Shown one piece after another: positions 1 through 8,690 of a stretch of 32,700 nucleotides of DNA. Both the position numbers and the translations under genes were made by a program. Origin of the DNA: Chloroflexota bacterium (GTDB lineage: Bacteria; Chloroflexota; Anaerolineae; Anaerolineales; UBA4823); assembly GCA_020346705.1 (NCBI GenBank), contig CP070785.1:2768370-2801069 (forward strand), in the 5' to 3' direction. A model generated the notes under the pieces. It had not been told where the DNA came from. It worked only from the letters and a program-made list of their open reading frames with translations, and ran no database searches. Numbering within the stretch: position 1 is the first letter of the stretch; every line of letters begins with the position of its first letter.

Positions 1-1
1 C

Positions 2-1477
2 GGATGGGTTTTGGACTACTTTTCCACCATCATTTCAGTGCGAAATGGCGGAAACGCGATTAGCGATCTTATCGGAGAGTTTTTCAATCCCACTTCGCGA
101 AAATTAATCCTGGTCTTCATTTATATCTATTTGTTGACCATCCTTGGCCAATTTGGTTTGCTCTTCTCTACACTCTTAGGTAGGGAGAATGTTGCTTCAG
201 GAATAATCATCCTGGTTTTTGCTGGTTTTATTTCTGGTCTCATGATTTATCGCTGGCGGATAAATATAATCCTTGCCAGCTTCCTTTCAGTTATGATCGC
301 TCTTGTTGGTATCTGGACGACCACCACTCCAACCGTCCACCTTTTTTTGAATACTGTCAATCAAAATCTGGCCGAAATTGGATCACTCACCTTACCGAAA
401 TTTTTCAGTACGAGCCAGGTCTCTTTTCAATCATTGTTTTGGATTTTGTTCTTATTTGCCATTTGTTACCTGATCGCGGTGCTTCCGATGTGGCGAATTG
501 CTATCCCCATCAACTACGTGGCTTCCTGGCTGGTTATCCTAACCCTTGGGCTAGCTGTAGCAGGTTTATTGTTTGGTACATTAAACGGTTCAATCAATTC
601 CAACTTTGAAATCCCGCCGTTAGTAACCACTACTCATCCGAATCTGGGACCAATCTGGCCAATTCTTTTCGTAACACTCTCAAGCGGTGCTGTCTCAGGT
701 TGGCATTCCCTCGTCTCAACTTTTTCGACATCCCGCCAGATTGAAAAAGAGCCGCTTGTATTACCTGTTACCACTGGAGCTATGTTTACGGAAACGGTGA
801 TGGTCGTCCTAGTGATCATTTTCGCAGCAACATATGGAGTCTCTTCAGGATTATTCAATCCCGGACAGGATTATTCTCTGACTGCTGGCCCTGCCAGTAT
901 CTTTGCAGTCGGACTTGCAAAATCCTGGCATGAACTCGGTTTTACAGAATCATTAGGTGGTTCCTTTAGTGCCCTATTTCTGACCATAATGGGTATAACC
1001 GTCCTCCATTTAGTCCTGCGTTTCTCCGGTGTGGTTAGTAAAGATCTTTTCGGACAACGATTTCGAACTTTGATGAAACCTCAGTTTAATATTCTAGTTA
1101 TCATCCTTATCGCTTTGCTCATTATTTACTTTGGATATTGGCAATCTTTGTGGGTATTGTTTGCTGGTGCGAACCAGCTTCTTGCTGCAATTGTCCTGCT
1201 GCTTGCTTCCACATGGTTGGTCAAGATAAGGAAATCTTTTTGGTGGGTCTTCATTCCTTCGGTTATTCTTTTTTTGACTGCGATGGCGGCATTCTTTTAT
1301 AACACCATCTACCAGGTTCTTTACCAGCAGGTTGTCTTTGGACAATTTGATAATCCAGTCTCAGTCGGCGGAAATATCATTACGATCGTTATCGGCGTAT
1401 TATTCATGATCTTTGGCGTTTATTTATTCTATGCAGGGTTTAAGCAATTCAATCATTACCGATCAATTCACACATGA
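2..1477 (+). CDS. cstA: CstA-family carbon starvation/peptide transporter, 5'-truncated by window edge
   Basis: Polytopic membrane protein of the CstA family, which is linked to peptide or pyruvate uptake. The reading frame is open to the window edge: codons before the TTG at 11 still read through, so the N-terminus lies outside and TTG is not the true start. The visible part begins in a conserved CstA stretch (DYFSTIISVRNGG) and carries about ten hydrophobic segments. The family signature GAVSGWHSLVSTFSTSRQ lies near residues 228-245, followed by KEPLVLPVTTGAMFTETVM. The later GPASIFAVGLAKS segment also fits CstA. Family members are usually 550-700 residues, so roughly 100-200 are missing. 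Substrate cannot be read from sequence. The SDR gene follows after about 90 nt on the same strand. Confidence 0.85.
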   Translation, partial: GWVLDYFSTIISVRNGGNAISDLIGEFFNPTSRKLILVFIYIYLLTILGQFGLLFSTLLGRENVASGIIILVFAGFISGLMIYRWRINIILASFLSVMIALVGIWTTTTPTVHLFLNTVNQNLAEIGSLTLPKFFSTSQVSFQSLFWILFLFAICYLIAVLPMWRIAIPINYVASWLVILTLGLAVAGLLFGTLNGSINSNFEIPPLVTTTHPNLGPIWPILFVTLSSGAVSGWHSLVSTFSTSRQIEKEPLVLPVTTGAMFTETVMVVLVIIFAATYGVSSGLFNPGQDYSLTAGPASIFAVGLAKSWHELGFTESLGGSFSALFLTIMGITVLHLVLRFSGVVSKDLFGQRFRTLMKPQFNILVIILIALLIIYFGYWQSLWVLFAGANQLLAAIVLLLASTWLVKIRKSFWWVFIPSVILFLTAMAAFFYNTIYQVLYQQVVFGQFDNPVSVGGNIITIVIGVLFMIFGVYLFYAGFKQFNHYRSIHT

Positions 1478-1569
1478 GCATTCACAAAATGTATGCTCTT
1501 AATCAATTCAACCAATACATTCAAACTTGAGCACCTTAATTACATAATAGAAATACAGGAGACATAAAA

Positions 1570-2361
1570 ATGGATTTAGGTTTGCATGGGAAAAAAGCAA
1601 TTGTGACAGGTGCCAGCCGTGGGCTGGGATTCGCCACTGCCCTTCAACTGGCGAGAGAAGGTTGCGATATCGTCATCAATAGTCGGAGTAATTCCAACCT
1701 GGACGCCGCATTAGAGAAAATTTCCGCAGGTATAAATGTTCAAATTATCCCCCTTACTGGTGATATCACCTATGAAGGAAAAGCGGCTGAGGTCATCCAG
1801 AAAGCAGCGGACGCACTCGGTGGTATAGATATTCTGATTACGAATACAGGTGGACCTCCGACTGGGAGCATCGAAAATATCGATGACCAAACCTGGCACG
1901 AGGCAGTTGAATTAAACTTTCTGAGCCATATGCGCCTGATCCGTGCTGCACTACCTTACTTATCGGTTTCTGATGCGGCTAGCGTTCTCACCATAACCTC
2001 AATGTCAGTTAAACAACCGGTCCCAAACCTGCTCTTGTCAAATAGCATAAGAGGAGCAACGATAGGTTTAACCAAAACCTTAGCGCTCGAACTCGGGAGT
2101 GAGGGAATCCGTTTCAATACAATATTGCCAGGGTTTATTCGCACAGAACGTGTCCTTGATTTGCTTGCCCAAAGAGCCGAGGCAAATTCAACTACAGTCG
2201 ATCAAGAAATTGCTAAACAATCCAAGCAGAGCTCAATCGGTCGCATCGGTGACCCCCAGGAATTTGCCAATGTCGCAACTTTTCTCGTCTCTCCCGCAGC
2301 ATCTTATCTGACTGGAGGGGTATTCTTGGTAGATGGAGGCATGTATAAAGCCACTTATTAA
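1570..2361 (+). CDS. SDR-family protein, BKR-like, lacking the catalytic Tyr/Lys
   Basis: Rossmann-fold short-chain dehydrogenase/reductase of 263 aa, the usual length. The nucleotide-binding glycine motif TGASRGLG is at residues 13-20, the NTGG motif at 92-95, and the C-terminal SYLTGGVFLVDGG is typical of FabG-like proteins. Ser144 is in place, but the Tyr and Lys of YxxxK are replaced by Ser157 and Arg161 (in LLLSNSIRG). A recognised BKR-like SDR subgroup lacks the catalytic Tyr in the same way, so this is probably subgroup character, not damage. Annotation as a 3-oxoacyl-ACP reductase would therefore be unsafe. ATG start with AGGAG 8 nt upstream. A strong terminator follows. Confidence 0.88.
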   Translation: MDLGLHGKKAIVTGASRGLGFATALQLAREGCDIVINSRSNSNLDAALEKISAGINVQIIPLTGDITYEGKAAEVIQKAADALGGIDILITNTGGPPTGSIENIDDQTWHEAVELNFLSHMRLIRAALPYLSVSDAASVLTITSMSVKQPVPNLLLSNSIRGATIGLTKTLALELGSEGIRFNTILPGFIRTERVLDLLAQRAEANSTTVDQEIAKQSKQSSIGRIGDPQEFANVATFLVSPAASYLTGGVFLVDGGMYKATY

Positions 2362-2366
2362 GCAAA

Positions 2367-2400
2367 AAATGGACAGGGTTTTCCCATCCATTTATTTTTT
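2367..2400. terminator. Rho-independent terminator, probably bidirectional
   Basis: Hairpin AAATGGA / TCCATTT (7 bp) with an inner GGG-TTTT-CCC extension, followed by a T-rich run (ATTTTTT) on the plus strand. On the minus strand the same stem is followed by TTTTTTG. It sits 5 nt after the SDR stop and about 70 nt after the convergent RsfS stop, so it can end both units. Confidence 0.8.
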
Positions 2401-2466
2401 ATAATTGGTCAGTTACTTTTCTGATAAATTAGTCTTAGAAAAGGCTCTGGAAACGTTCCTCCTGAC

Positions 2467-2811
2467 TTACTGCACATGGAGTAATACTTTTCCATTGCTC
2501 CACAATTCCTCCAGGCGGTAATAATCTCGCCGCCGCGGAGAAAAAATGTGCAAAATAATGTCTCCAAAATCTACAAGCATCCAGCCATCTTCAGCCTGTC
2601 CCTCAACTCTCGGGTTGATCTGGAAATCCTTTTTTACTTGATCAATTGCCGAATCAACCAGAGCCTGTATCGTGCGATCTGTATTTCCGGAGCAGATGAC
2701 AAAATAGTCTGCAAAAATAGCGATCTCTTGAAGGTCTATCAGAACAATGTTCTCCCCCTTCTTATTTTCCAAAGAAGCAACGATTGTGCGTGCAATGTCT
2801 AAATTTTCCAG
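2467..2811 (-). CDS. rsfS: Ribosome silencing factor RsfS
   Basis: Binds ribosomal protein uL14 and blocks subunit joining when nutrients are scarce. The core is diagnostic: KKGENIVLIDL, ADYFVICSGNTDRTIQAL, then GWMLVDFGDIILHIF and the C-terminal YYRLEELW. The first ATG/GTG/TTG-type start (TTG at 2772) would cut off the conserved N-terminal helix. The frame continues upstream through LDIARTIVASLEN, which belongs to the family, back to a CTG at 2811 that lies two codons after a stop (TGA, 2815-2817). AGAGGTG sits about 5 nt before this CTG, so I take CTG as the start, giving 114 aa. ThpR ends 28 nt upstream on the same strand. The frequent partner nadD is not in view. Confidence 0.88.
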   Translation of the reverse strand: MENLDIARTIVASLENKKGENIVLIDLQEIAIFADYFVICSGNTDRTIQALVDSAIDQVKKDFQINPRVEGQAEDGWMLVDFGDIILHIFSPRRRDYYRLEELWSNGKVLLHVQ

Positions 2812-2839
2812 GTTTCACCTCTCTTCATTAGTACCGTAA

Positions 2840-3436
2840 TTAATTGATTTGCTCAGCCTCCCCTAAGGATGCTGAATAAATTGGGGTATATACTGCACCG
2901 TCAGGTTTCAAATCACTCCGGTATAAATAGACGGTTTTCAGACGAGCTGCGCCTAAAAAACCAACTTTAAAAGTTTCTAAGACATCCGCGATTGCATGCA
3001 CATCCTGGGCTGATGCATTCCGTGAAACTCGCCCAAAAGTTAGATGTGGGGAAAATGGCCGGTGTTCACGCGAATATCCCAGCCGCGCAGTTTCAATCTC
3101 GATATTATGTTGCAGCGCCACGAGCTCCTGTGGTACTTCCATACCAATCCAGATTACCCTGGGATTATGTGATTTTGGAAATGCACCAATACCTCCCACG
3201 CTGATGTCACACTCGTGATGGCTCGAGACAACATTACCAAGAATATCCTTTAAAATTTCCAGATTCGCAGTTGAGACATTTCCAAGGAATTTTAAAGTCA
3301 GGTGGATATTTTCAACCGGCACCCACCTGACGGGAACTCCTTTCATTTTCTTTCGCAAGTCTTGTGAAACCTGATCGATCCTTTCCAGAATTTCCTCAGA
3401 CAAATTTACCGCGATGAATGCCCGGATCACAGACAT
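2840..3436 (-). CDS. thpR: RNA 2',3'-cyclic phosphodiesterase (2H family)
   Basis: Member of the 2H phosphoesterase/2'-5' RNA ligase-like family that opens 2',3'-cyclic phosphates on RNA. Both HxTx motifs are present: HLTL (His45) and HLTF (His131), spaced as in the family. The length of 198 aa is normal. The start at 3436 (MSVIRAFIAV) matches the family N-terminus and follows the response regulator stop by 1 nt (TAAGATG). An in-frame ATG 15 nt further up at 3451 would overlap that gene and adds nothing conserved. Probably translationally coupled to the response regulator. Confidence 0.88.
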   Translation of the reverse strand: MSVIRAFIAVNLSEEILERIDQVSQDLRKKMKGVPVRWVPVENIHLTLKFLGNVSTANLEILKDILGNVVSSHHECDISVGGIGAFPKSHNPRVIWIGMEVPQELVALQHNIEIETARLGYSREHRPFSPHLTFGRVSRNASAQDVHAIADVLETFKVGFLGAARLKTVYLYRSDLKPDGAVYTPIYSASLGEAEQIN

Positions 3437-3437
3437 C

Positions 3438-3833
3438 TTATGCCCTACCATCTAATGATGATGTGGAGATTTCTTCAATCGCATTCTTTAAATCACTGAA
3501 TGCGACTGGTTTTGTTAAATACACATCTGCACCGGCGTTCAAACCTTCGTGGATTTCCTCCGGTAAGGTCTTAGCAGAAACGATAATCACAGGGATTTCG
3601 GATAAGTTGCGATCAGCTCTCATGTAGTTCAAGACATCCAATCCTGAAAAATCGGGCATCATAATATCCAAGATAACTGCGGCTGGTTTTTGGTCTGCGA
3701 TTTTGGAAACAGCAGCTTTACCTCCAAAGAATATCTCGACTTGATAACCGCAAATGCGCATCATTTCAGCATACATCTCAGCCGTATCTGGTTCATCCTC
3801 GATAATAACAATCTTTCTAGAATCAGCTTGCAT
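3438..3833 (-). CDS. Single-domain response regulator
   Basis: A stand-alone CheY-like receiver of 131 aa with no output domain. Acidic pocket Glu12/Asp13, phospho-acceptor Asp56 (in ILDIMMPD), switch Ser86 and conserved Lys108 (YLTKP) are all present, so it should be phosphorylatable. No histidine kinase is in the window, so its partner is unknown. It is the first gene of a short unit with thpR and rsfS, with a plausible promoter about 60-90 nt upstream. Confidence 0.9.
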   Translation of the reverse strand: MQADSRKIVIIEDEPDTAEMYAEMMRICGYQVEIFFGGKAAVSKIADQKPAAVILDIMMPDFSGLDVLNYMRADRNLSEIPVIIVSAKTLPEEIHEGLNAGADVYLTKPVAFSDLKNAIEEISTSSLDGRA

Positions 3834-3891
3834 AGTTATTTATCTAATTACATTGGTTTCCAGAATGGGAAAGCCAATTCCTTGGGTAAAA

Positions 3892-3920
3892 AACATAGCA
3901 TAAGTTTAGCATTCTATCAA
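3892..3920 (-). promoter_or_regulatory. Sigma-70-like promoter for the response regulator-thpR-rsfS unit
   Basis: On the minus strand a TTGATA -35 element and a TATGTT -10 element are separated by exactly 17 nt, ending about 58 nt upstream of the response regulator ATG. Match to consensus is 5/6 and 4/6. It lies in the 110-nt gap after the YqeC-MocA stop. Confidence 0.42.
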
Positions 3921-3943
3921 GGGATGGTTAAATTGTGGATAAT

Positions 3944-5317
3944 TCAATACTCGCCATTAAGCAATCGCTGATAATCCTCTTCTGTATCTATATCCAGTAA
4001 TACTCTAGCATCGTGCCATTCTAACCATTCAACCGGATACCGGGAGAAAAGCTCTCTACCGCCGGTATCACCTTGGATGCTCATAAATTCGTTGAAAACT
4101 CTCCGATCAAAGAGCACCGGGTTTCCTCGCTTTCCATCCACTATCGGCGCAATAATTGGGGCCAACGTCGTGGCATGCTTCTCAATCAATGAACGGATCA
4201 GAGTAGGTGAAACCTGCGGCTGATCGGCCAATAAGAAAATCGATGCCCCGATTTGTGGAGATAATGCTCTCAATCCCACCTGGAGAGATGTGCTCTGTCC
4301 AAGCTCCCAATCAGGGTTTTCTACAAACCGCACATTAAGGTCATTTAGCGATTCTCTTATCTGTTTCCCTTCCGCTCCGATAACGATGATAACTTCTTCC
4401 AACCCTTCACTGAGCGCAGCTTGAGCGACATGCCATAATAGGGGTTTGCCTTTCCAGGGAAGCAGCTGCTTTATGCGACCCATCCGGACTGCCTTTCCTG
4501 CTGCCAGGATGATCGCCCCAACAGGTTCATGAGCTGCAAAGATTTTATACCCCTCGACTCGCTGATCCTCTGAAAGTCTATTGTCTGGCACACTTCTTGT
4601 TTTGAGCGAGGCCACGATAATTGAATCGTAATCTCCAGTCAACTGCTTTGCTATTCGCGTTCCTTGGGATTGAAGTTGATGAATATCTGCCTGGTTGAGT
4701 AAAACTATGCGTTTAGCCTCCGGTGGAATACCTTTCTGCCCTCCATATGGAGATCTCAAGACATCAACTACCACGAAGGGAGAAATTGATTCTCCTAGAT
4801 TCAAACCTGAAATATAAGCAAATTGTTTTGGTCTGTGAACCCATTTCTCACTCAATGGTTGTCCCAATCCAGAGAGACCTGCAACAACAATTACTCGATC
4901 GACGAATGGTGGGATCTGCGGTTCGTGAGAGGCAGGTGCTTTAAGGGGAAGCTGTCGCGAGCCATCCGCTTCAATCAACAGCGTGATCTCCCGCTCTCGA
5001 GAAGCAAAGTAAATCTCTTCCAATTTATCATCGGGAATTCCTGCTACTTTATTTTCAGCGGTTTCGGCACCTCTTAATAACAATACCCCATCCTGTAATA
5101 TTTCGAAAATTTCACCAATGTCGGTTGAGGCGTCCACTCGCATATTTTTATCTGCCAGAGTTAATTGATCTAGACCAAAATGAGTCGTAGTTGTGACTAA
5201 AACAGGTGTATTCAATTCCCGAGCGAGGATAAAAAGCGCAGTAGTCTTTCCCCCTGCACCGCTGAAAGCAATACATTCACCAGGAGCAATGCGTGTAGCT
5301 TGCTTCAAATTCATCAT
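3944..5317 (-). CDS. Fusion of YqeC-type Se/Mo hydroxylase accessory protein and MocA-type molybdenum cofactor nucleotidyltransferase
   Basis: Two maturation factors in one 457-aa chain. Residues about 1-235 match YqeC, a marker of selenium-dependent molybdenum hydroxylases: P-loop-like SGAGGKTT at 19-26, TTTTHF at 42-47, EADGSRQLPLKAP at 116-128. Residues about 266-457 match MocA/MobA-like nucleotidyltransferases, which convert Mo-molybdopterin to the cytidine dinucleotide form: LAAGKAVRMGRIKQLLPWKG at 271-290, LLADQP, the GNPVLF motif and DIDTEEDYQRL at the end. It overlaps the yqeB stop by 4 nt (ATGA), indicating translational coupling. The fusion implies that the unknown YqeC step and cytidylylation act on the same cofactor. 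YqeC chemistry is not established. Confidence 0.9.
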   Translation of the reverse strand: MMNLKQATRIAPGECIAFSGAGGKTTALFILARELNTPVLVTTTTHFGLDQLTLADKNMRVDASTDIGEIFEILQDGVLLLRGAETAENKVAGIPDDKLEEIYFASREREITLLIEADGSRQLPLKAPASHEPQIPPFVDRVIVVAGLSGLGQPLSEKWVHRPKQFAYISGLNLGESISPFVVVDVLRSPYGGQKGIPPEAKRIVLLNQADIHQLQSQGTRIAKQLTGDYDSIIVASLKTRSVPDNRLSEDQRVEGYKIFAAHEPVGAIILAAGKAVRMGRIKQLLPWKGKPLLWHVAQAALSEGLEEVIIVIGAEGKQIRESLNDLNVRFVENPDWELGQSTSLQVGLRALSPQIGASIFLLADQPQVSPTLIRSLIEKHATTLAPIIAPIVDGKRGNPVLFDRRVFNEFMSIQGDTGGRELFSRYPVEWLEWHDARVLLDIDTEEDYQRLLNGEY

Positions 5318-6177
5318 TCAGATCTGTTGATACGTGAAGCCAGGATAGCTTCCAATACCCCCCCTGCAATGGCCAAAGATTTATCTGAGACCAGCCGGCA
5401 ATAGCTGGGATCATCCCTTGGATCGATATCGCCGACTTTAAATCCCTTTTCCACCCACAAACCAGTATGCAATAAACCACGCAATACTCCATCAAATGGT
5501 GCAAAAATTTGCTGCCCACCAACTTCTGCAACAAGGTCTCCCTTTTTCAATCGATCACAAATCACTGAACGAGCCTGGAATTCACCTTCTGCAGGAGCTC
5601 TTAACACTCGATCTCGGTTCCGATCGTCATAGCCCTCTGGCACGCCTGAATTGGGTAGTGGGCTACCTTCCCAGATTACTCTCCCCAAATAATGCCCCCG
5701 GTTTGTTTCAATAACTGCGTGACAGTTCTCACCGGTCACAAATCCTGGTCCCAATCCAATCACCAGGGGGGCAGAGTTTATAGCAAGATAAGGGGGACCT
5801 TTCGTCATACGCGCATCTACCAGCGCAGAAACTTGGTCAGAGGTACTGTTCAGCTGATTGAGAATCAGGCAATCCGGATCAACTAGAACCGGTATAATCC
5901 CTTCACTCCAAAACGCTTCCATTTCTGAAACCGATTCTACTCTTACAGCCAAAACGCCTTCAACTCGGGTTTCTCCCTGGTAAATCGCTTCAGCAAACGA
6001 AACCGTCCTGCGGATCACCAATGGTTTATCAAGTTCGGTAATCAGGGTGCGCAATCCTGAACGATGCAGCCTGAGAGCAACCCCACTGGCTAAATCCCCA
6101 CCCCCTCTAATAACGACAAGTTCTTGTCTTCCAAGACCAGTCAAATGATCCCTAACCAATTGTTGGCCTTTATTCAA
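5314..6177 (-). CDS. yqeB: Selenium-dependent molybdenum hydroxylase accessory protein YqeB
   Basis: Matches the YqeB (EF2563-type) family found with selenium-dependent molybdenum hydroxylases. Features are VIRGGGDLASGVALRLHRSG near residues 22-41, PVLVDPDC, DARMTKGPP, and the GLGPGFVTGENCHAVIETNRGH stretch in the middle. A C-terminal half rich in Gly and Val resembles a biotinyl/lipoyl-like fold (KGDLVAEVGG...FDGVLRGLLHTG). Length 287 aa is normal. No ATG is available near the N-terminus. The TTG at 6177 or a second TTG six codons later are the candidates, so the start is uncertain. It lies 36 nt after the molybdopterin subunit stop and is coupled to the next gene. Confidence 0.9.
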   Translation of the reverse strand: MNKGQQLVRDHLTGLGRQELVVIRGGGDLASGVALRLHRSGLRTLITELDKPLVIRRTVSFAEAIYQGETRVEGVLAVRVESVSEMEAFWSEGIIPVLVDPDCLILNQLNSTSDQVSALVDARMTKGPPYLAINSAPLVIGLGPGFVTGENCHAVIETNRGHYLGRVIWEGSPLPNSGVPEGYDDRNRDRVLRAPAEGEFQARSVICDRLKKGDLVAEVGGQQIFAPFDGVLRGLLHTGLWVEKGFKVGDIDPRDDPSYCRLVSDKSLAIAGGVLEAILASRINRSE

Positions 6178-6213
6178 AATAAGTTAAGGCCAGTATTGAT
6201 GATTAAATCCGAT

Positions 6214-8451
6214 TTAAATTTTCCCCAATCCGCGCAGCACCCTCTCCGGAGTGAGGGGAAAATCGTTGAACCAGACCCCGGTGGCATCATGAACAGCCGC
6301 GATAACTGCAGGAGCTATTGGCAGGTAAGGCATCTCAGCCATCCCTCTGGCTCCAAAAGGTCCTAAAGGATCTGGATATTCCAAGATTAATGAATGAACC
6401 CGTTCGGGAATATCCAACACAGTCGGGATGAGGTAAGTAGACAGGTGTGGAGTTTGGACATAGCCATCCTCCTGGCTGAAATCCTCCAGGATGGTATATC
6501 CAGCTGCTTGAACGACCGCACCTTCGATCTGCCCAACGATTTGTTGAGGATTGATCGCCTTACCCACATCATCAGCTGATATTAGATCAAGTATCCGCAC
6601 ATGCCCAGTTTCGGTATCAACCTCTACAATTACTGCCTGGGCGACATACCCATATGAGAAATTTGGATCACAATATCCAGTCTCGGGATCATATGCCTGC
6701 GTCTTTGGGGGGATATATCTGTATTTCCCAATCGCAGGTCGATCTTCCTCACGCCAAAGTTCCTTGGCTTTCTCAGCTGCTCCCTGAATTGAATTTCCAG
6801 ACATGAAGGTCAATCGGGATGCGGAAGCACTGCCCGAGTTATCACTGGTGGCAGTATCCGAGGCGATCATCTCCACCTTTTCAAGTGGTACCCCAACCGC
6901 ATCTGCGGCAATCTGCGCCATGACCGTATGAGCTCCCTGCCCAACATCTGCCCCAGCATGGTAAACGACAACCTTTTCAATTTCTGCTCCCCCATGCAAC
7001 TCCACAGTTGCCCAGCATTCCTCTGGAAAGCCAAAAGAGAAGCCCACATTTTTGAAGGCACAGGCGAACCCAATTCCTCGTTTAAGATGAGCTTCCGCAG
7101 GAATTTCAAGTTTGAAAAACTCAGGTTGTTCCGTTGAATCCGGTCGCGCCCAACCCTCGACTAAATACTGCCATCCGCCCGCCCTGGCACAATCCTCAAT
7201 TACCTGGGGCATCGAAACCCCTTTGGGTAAGGGTGTTCCAACGGATAACAAGCTGCCCTCCCTTAAGACGTTTCGCAATCGCATTTCCACCGGATCGATA
7301 TCCAATTCCTCGGCCAGATAATTCATCTGTGTTTCAGCTGCGTAGGCACCTTGCGGTCCACCAAAGCCCCTGAAAGCACCGCCGGGAATATGGTTGGTAT
7401 AGATTGCGTAGGAATCCACCTTCACATTCTCAATCTCATACGGTCCTGTGCACATCAGTGTGGCATTTCCAAGCACCTTGGTTGAAGTATAGGCATAAGC
7501 GCCTCCGTCCGCAATAACTTCCATCTCCGCAGCAATCACATTTCCGTCTTTGGTCGCCCCCCATTTTGCCCGTATGATATAGGGATGGCGTTTGTGGTGA
7601 CCCAGGATCGATTCTTCCCGGCTCCAAATGATTTTGACTGGACGATTTATTCCCCTTTGCGAGAGTCTCCAGGCTGCCAAAGCGAGCACGATTTGGACCG
7701 ACATGTCCTCGCGTCCCCCAAACGCACCTCCGATTGCAGGATAAATCACCCTGACTTGATCTTTAGGCAAATCGAGTGCATGGGCTATTTGATCCCGGTC
7801 CTCATGTGTCCATTGCCCGGCAACCTCAACAGTCACTCGACCCTGTTCATCAATATAACTCACCCCTGCTTCGGGTTGTAGATAAGCATGTTCCTGGGCT
7901 GGTGTACGGTACTCCTCTTCGATGATCACATCAGCCTGATCAAACGCGGAATCTACATCACCTTTACGAATCCTGTAATGGCAGAAAATATTCGATTCCG
8001 TTTCCGGATGTAGCAGGACCTGCCCTTCTTTTCTCGCTATAAGAGGATCTGTGATGACGGGCAGATCTTCATATTCAACTTCAATTAAGTGGCAGGCGTC
8101 CGAGGCGATTGATTCGCTCTCAGCGATTATAAGTGCGACCTGGTCACCGATGAATCTCACCCGGTCCGCATGCTGTTTCTCAGATCCAGGACCGCATAAA
8201 ACCGGCTGATCTGTCATGATCAAACCATATTCATTGACTGGGACATCCTTGGCAGTGAATACTCCCAGTACTCCAACCAATTCCTCAGCTTTGTTGGTAT
8301 TAATTTTTTTTATTATGGCGTGCGGGCGATCGGCAAACAGGATTTTCATATAAGCCTGGTTTGGCTTATCGATATCACCCGGGTACAATGTCTCTCCGGT
8401 GACTTTCCCAAGAGCATCCGATCGCTGAGCAGAATGACCGATTGATCGCAT
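6214..8451 (-). CDS. Xanthine dehydrogenase-family molybdopterin-binding subunit
   Basis: Large catalytic subunit of a molybdenum hydroxylase, which inserts water-derived oxygen into C-H bonds of purines, other heterocycles or aldehydes. The N-terminal Ald_Xan_dh_C domain begins GKVTGETLYPGDI. The Mo-binding domain has GGAFGGRED, GAFRGFGGPQGAYAAE, DVGQGAHTVMAQI and the C-terminal GARGMAEMP, where the Glu corresponds to the catalytic base. I prefer the ATG at 8451 (MRSIGHS, GGAG 9 nt upstream) because homologues start there. The ATG at 8535 adds 28 unconserved residues but also has a possible AGGGA site. There is no FAD or Fe-S domain, so it must pair with other subunits, most likely the FAD/2Fe-2S fusion at 14118-15554. 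Substrate unknown. Confidence 0.9.
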   Translation of the reverse strand: MRSIGHSAQRSDALGKVTGETLYPGDIDKPNQAYMKILFADRPHAIIKKINTNKAEELVGVLGVFTAKDVPVNEYGLIMTDQPVLCGPGSEKQHADRVRFIGDQVALIIAESESIASDACHLIEVEYEDLPVITDPLIARKEGQVLLHPETESNIFCHYRIRKGDVDSAFDQADVIIEEEYRTPAQEHAYLQPEAGVSYIDEQGRVTVEVAGQWTHEDRDQIAHALDLPKDQVRVIYPAIGGAFGGREDMSVQIVLALAAWRLSQRGINRPVKIIWSREESILGHHKRHPYIIRAKWGATKDGNVIAAEMEVIADGGAYAYTSTKVLGNATLMCTGPYEIENVKVDSYAIYTNHIPGGAFRGFGGPQGAYAAETQMNYLAEELDIDPVEMRLRNVLREGSLLSVGTPLPKGVSMPQVIEDCARAGGWQYLVEGWARPDSTEQPEFFKLEIPAEAHLKRGIGFACAFKNVGFSFGFPEECWATVELHGGAEIEKVVVYHAGADVGQGAHTVMAQIAADAVGVPLEKVEMIASDTATSDNSGSASASRLTFMSGNSIQGAAEKAKELWREEDRPAIGKYRYIPPKTQAYDPETGYCDPNFSYGYVAQAVIVEVDTETGHVRILDLISADDVGKAINPQQIVGQIEGAVVQAAGYTILEDFSQEDGYVQTPHLSTYLIPTVLDIPERVHSLILEYPDPLGPFGARGMAEMPYLPIAPAVIAAVHDATGVWFNDFPLTPERVLRGLGKI

Positions 8452-8568
8452 AAATCGAATCTCCGTGAAATTGTTTATGATATTTTTATGGAATTCCTGA
8501 TCAAGATTATACCTCTCCTGATATTGATACTTCATTTGAAAATCCCTAATAGGTTCATTGATATAATC

Positions 8569-8580
8569 GACAATCTTGTC
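8569..8580. repeat. Short palindrome upstream of the 773-aa Mo subunit
   Basis: GACAA-TC-TTGTC, a 5-2-5 palindrome. On the minus strand it overlaps a TTGACA hexamer, 34 nt upstream of the far start codon (8535). It could be an operator over a -35 element, but no well-spaced -10 is visible. Confidence 0.25.
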
Positions 8581-8666
8581 AACCTTAGCGATAAACTCTG
8601 GAAATCACCTTCTCCACAGATTTTGATGGATAATGTATGAAAGAGCTGGATGAAGAATGAGAATTA

Positions 8667-8690
8667 CCATCAAGAGGTATCGCTTGATGG
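8667..8690. promoter_or_regulatory. Perfect 8-8-8 inverted repeat in a divergent intergenic region
   Basis: CCATCAAG and CTTGATGG are perfect inverted copies separated by 8 nt. The repeat lies about 130-215 nt from the Mo subunit start and 72 nt from the DinB gene start, between divergent genes. The spacing suits a dimeric regulator. No poly-T follows, so it is not a terminator. Confidence 0.4.
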
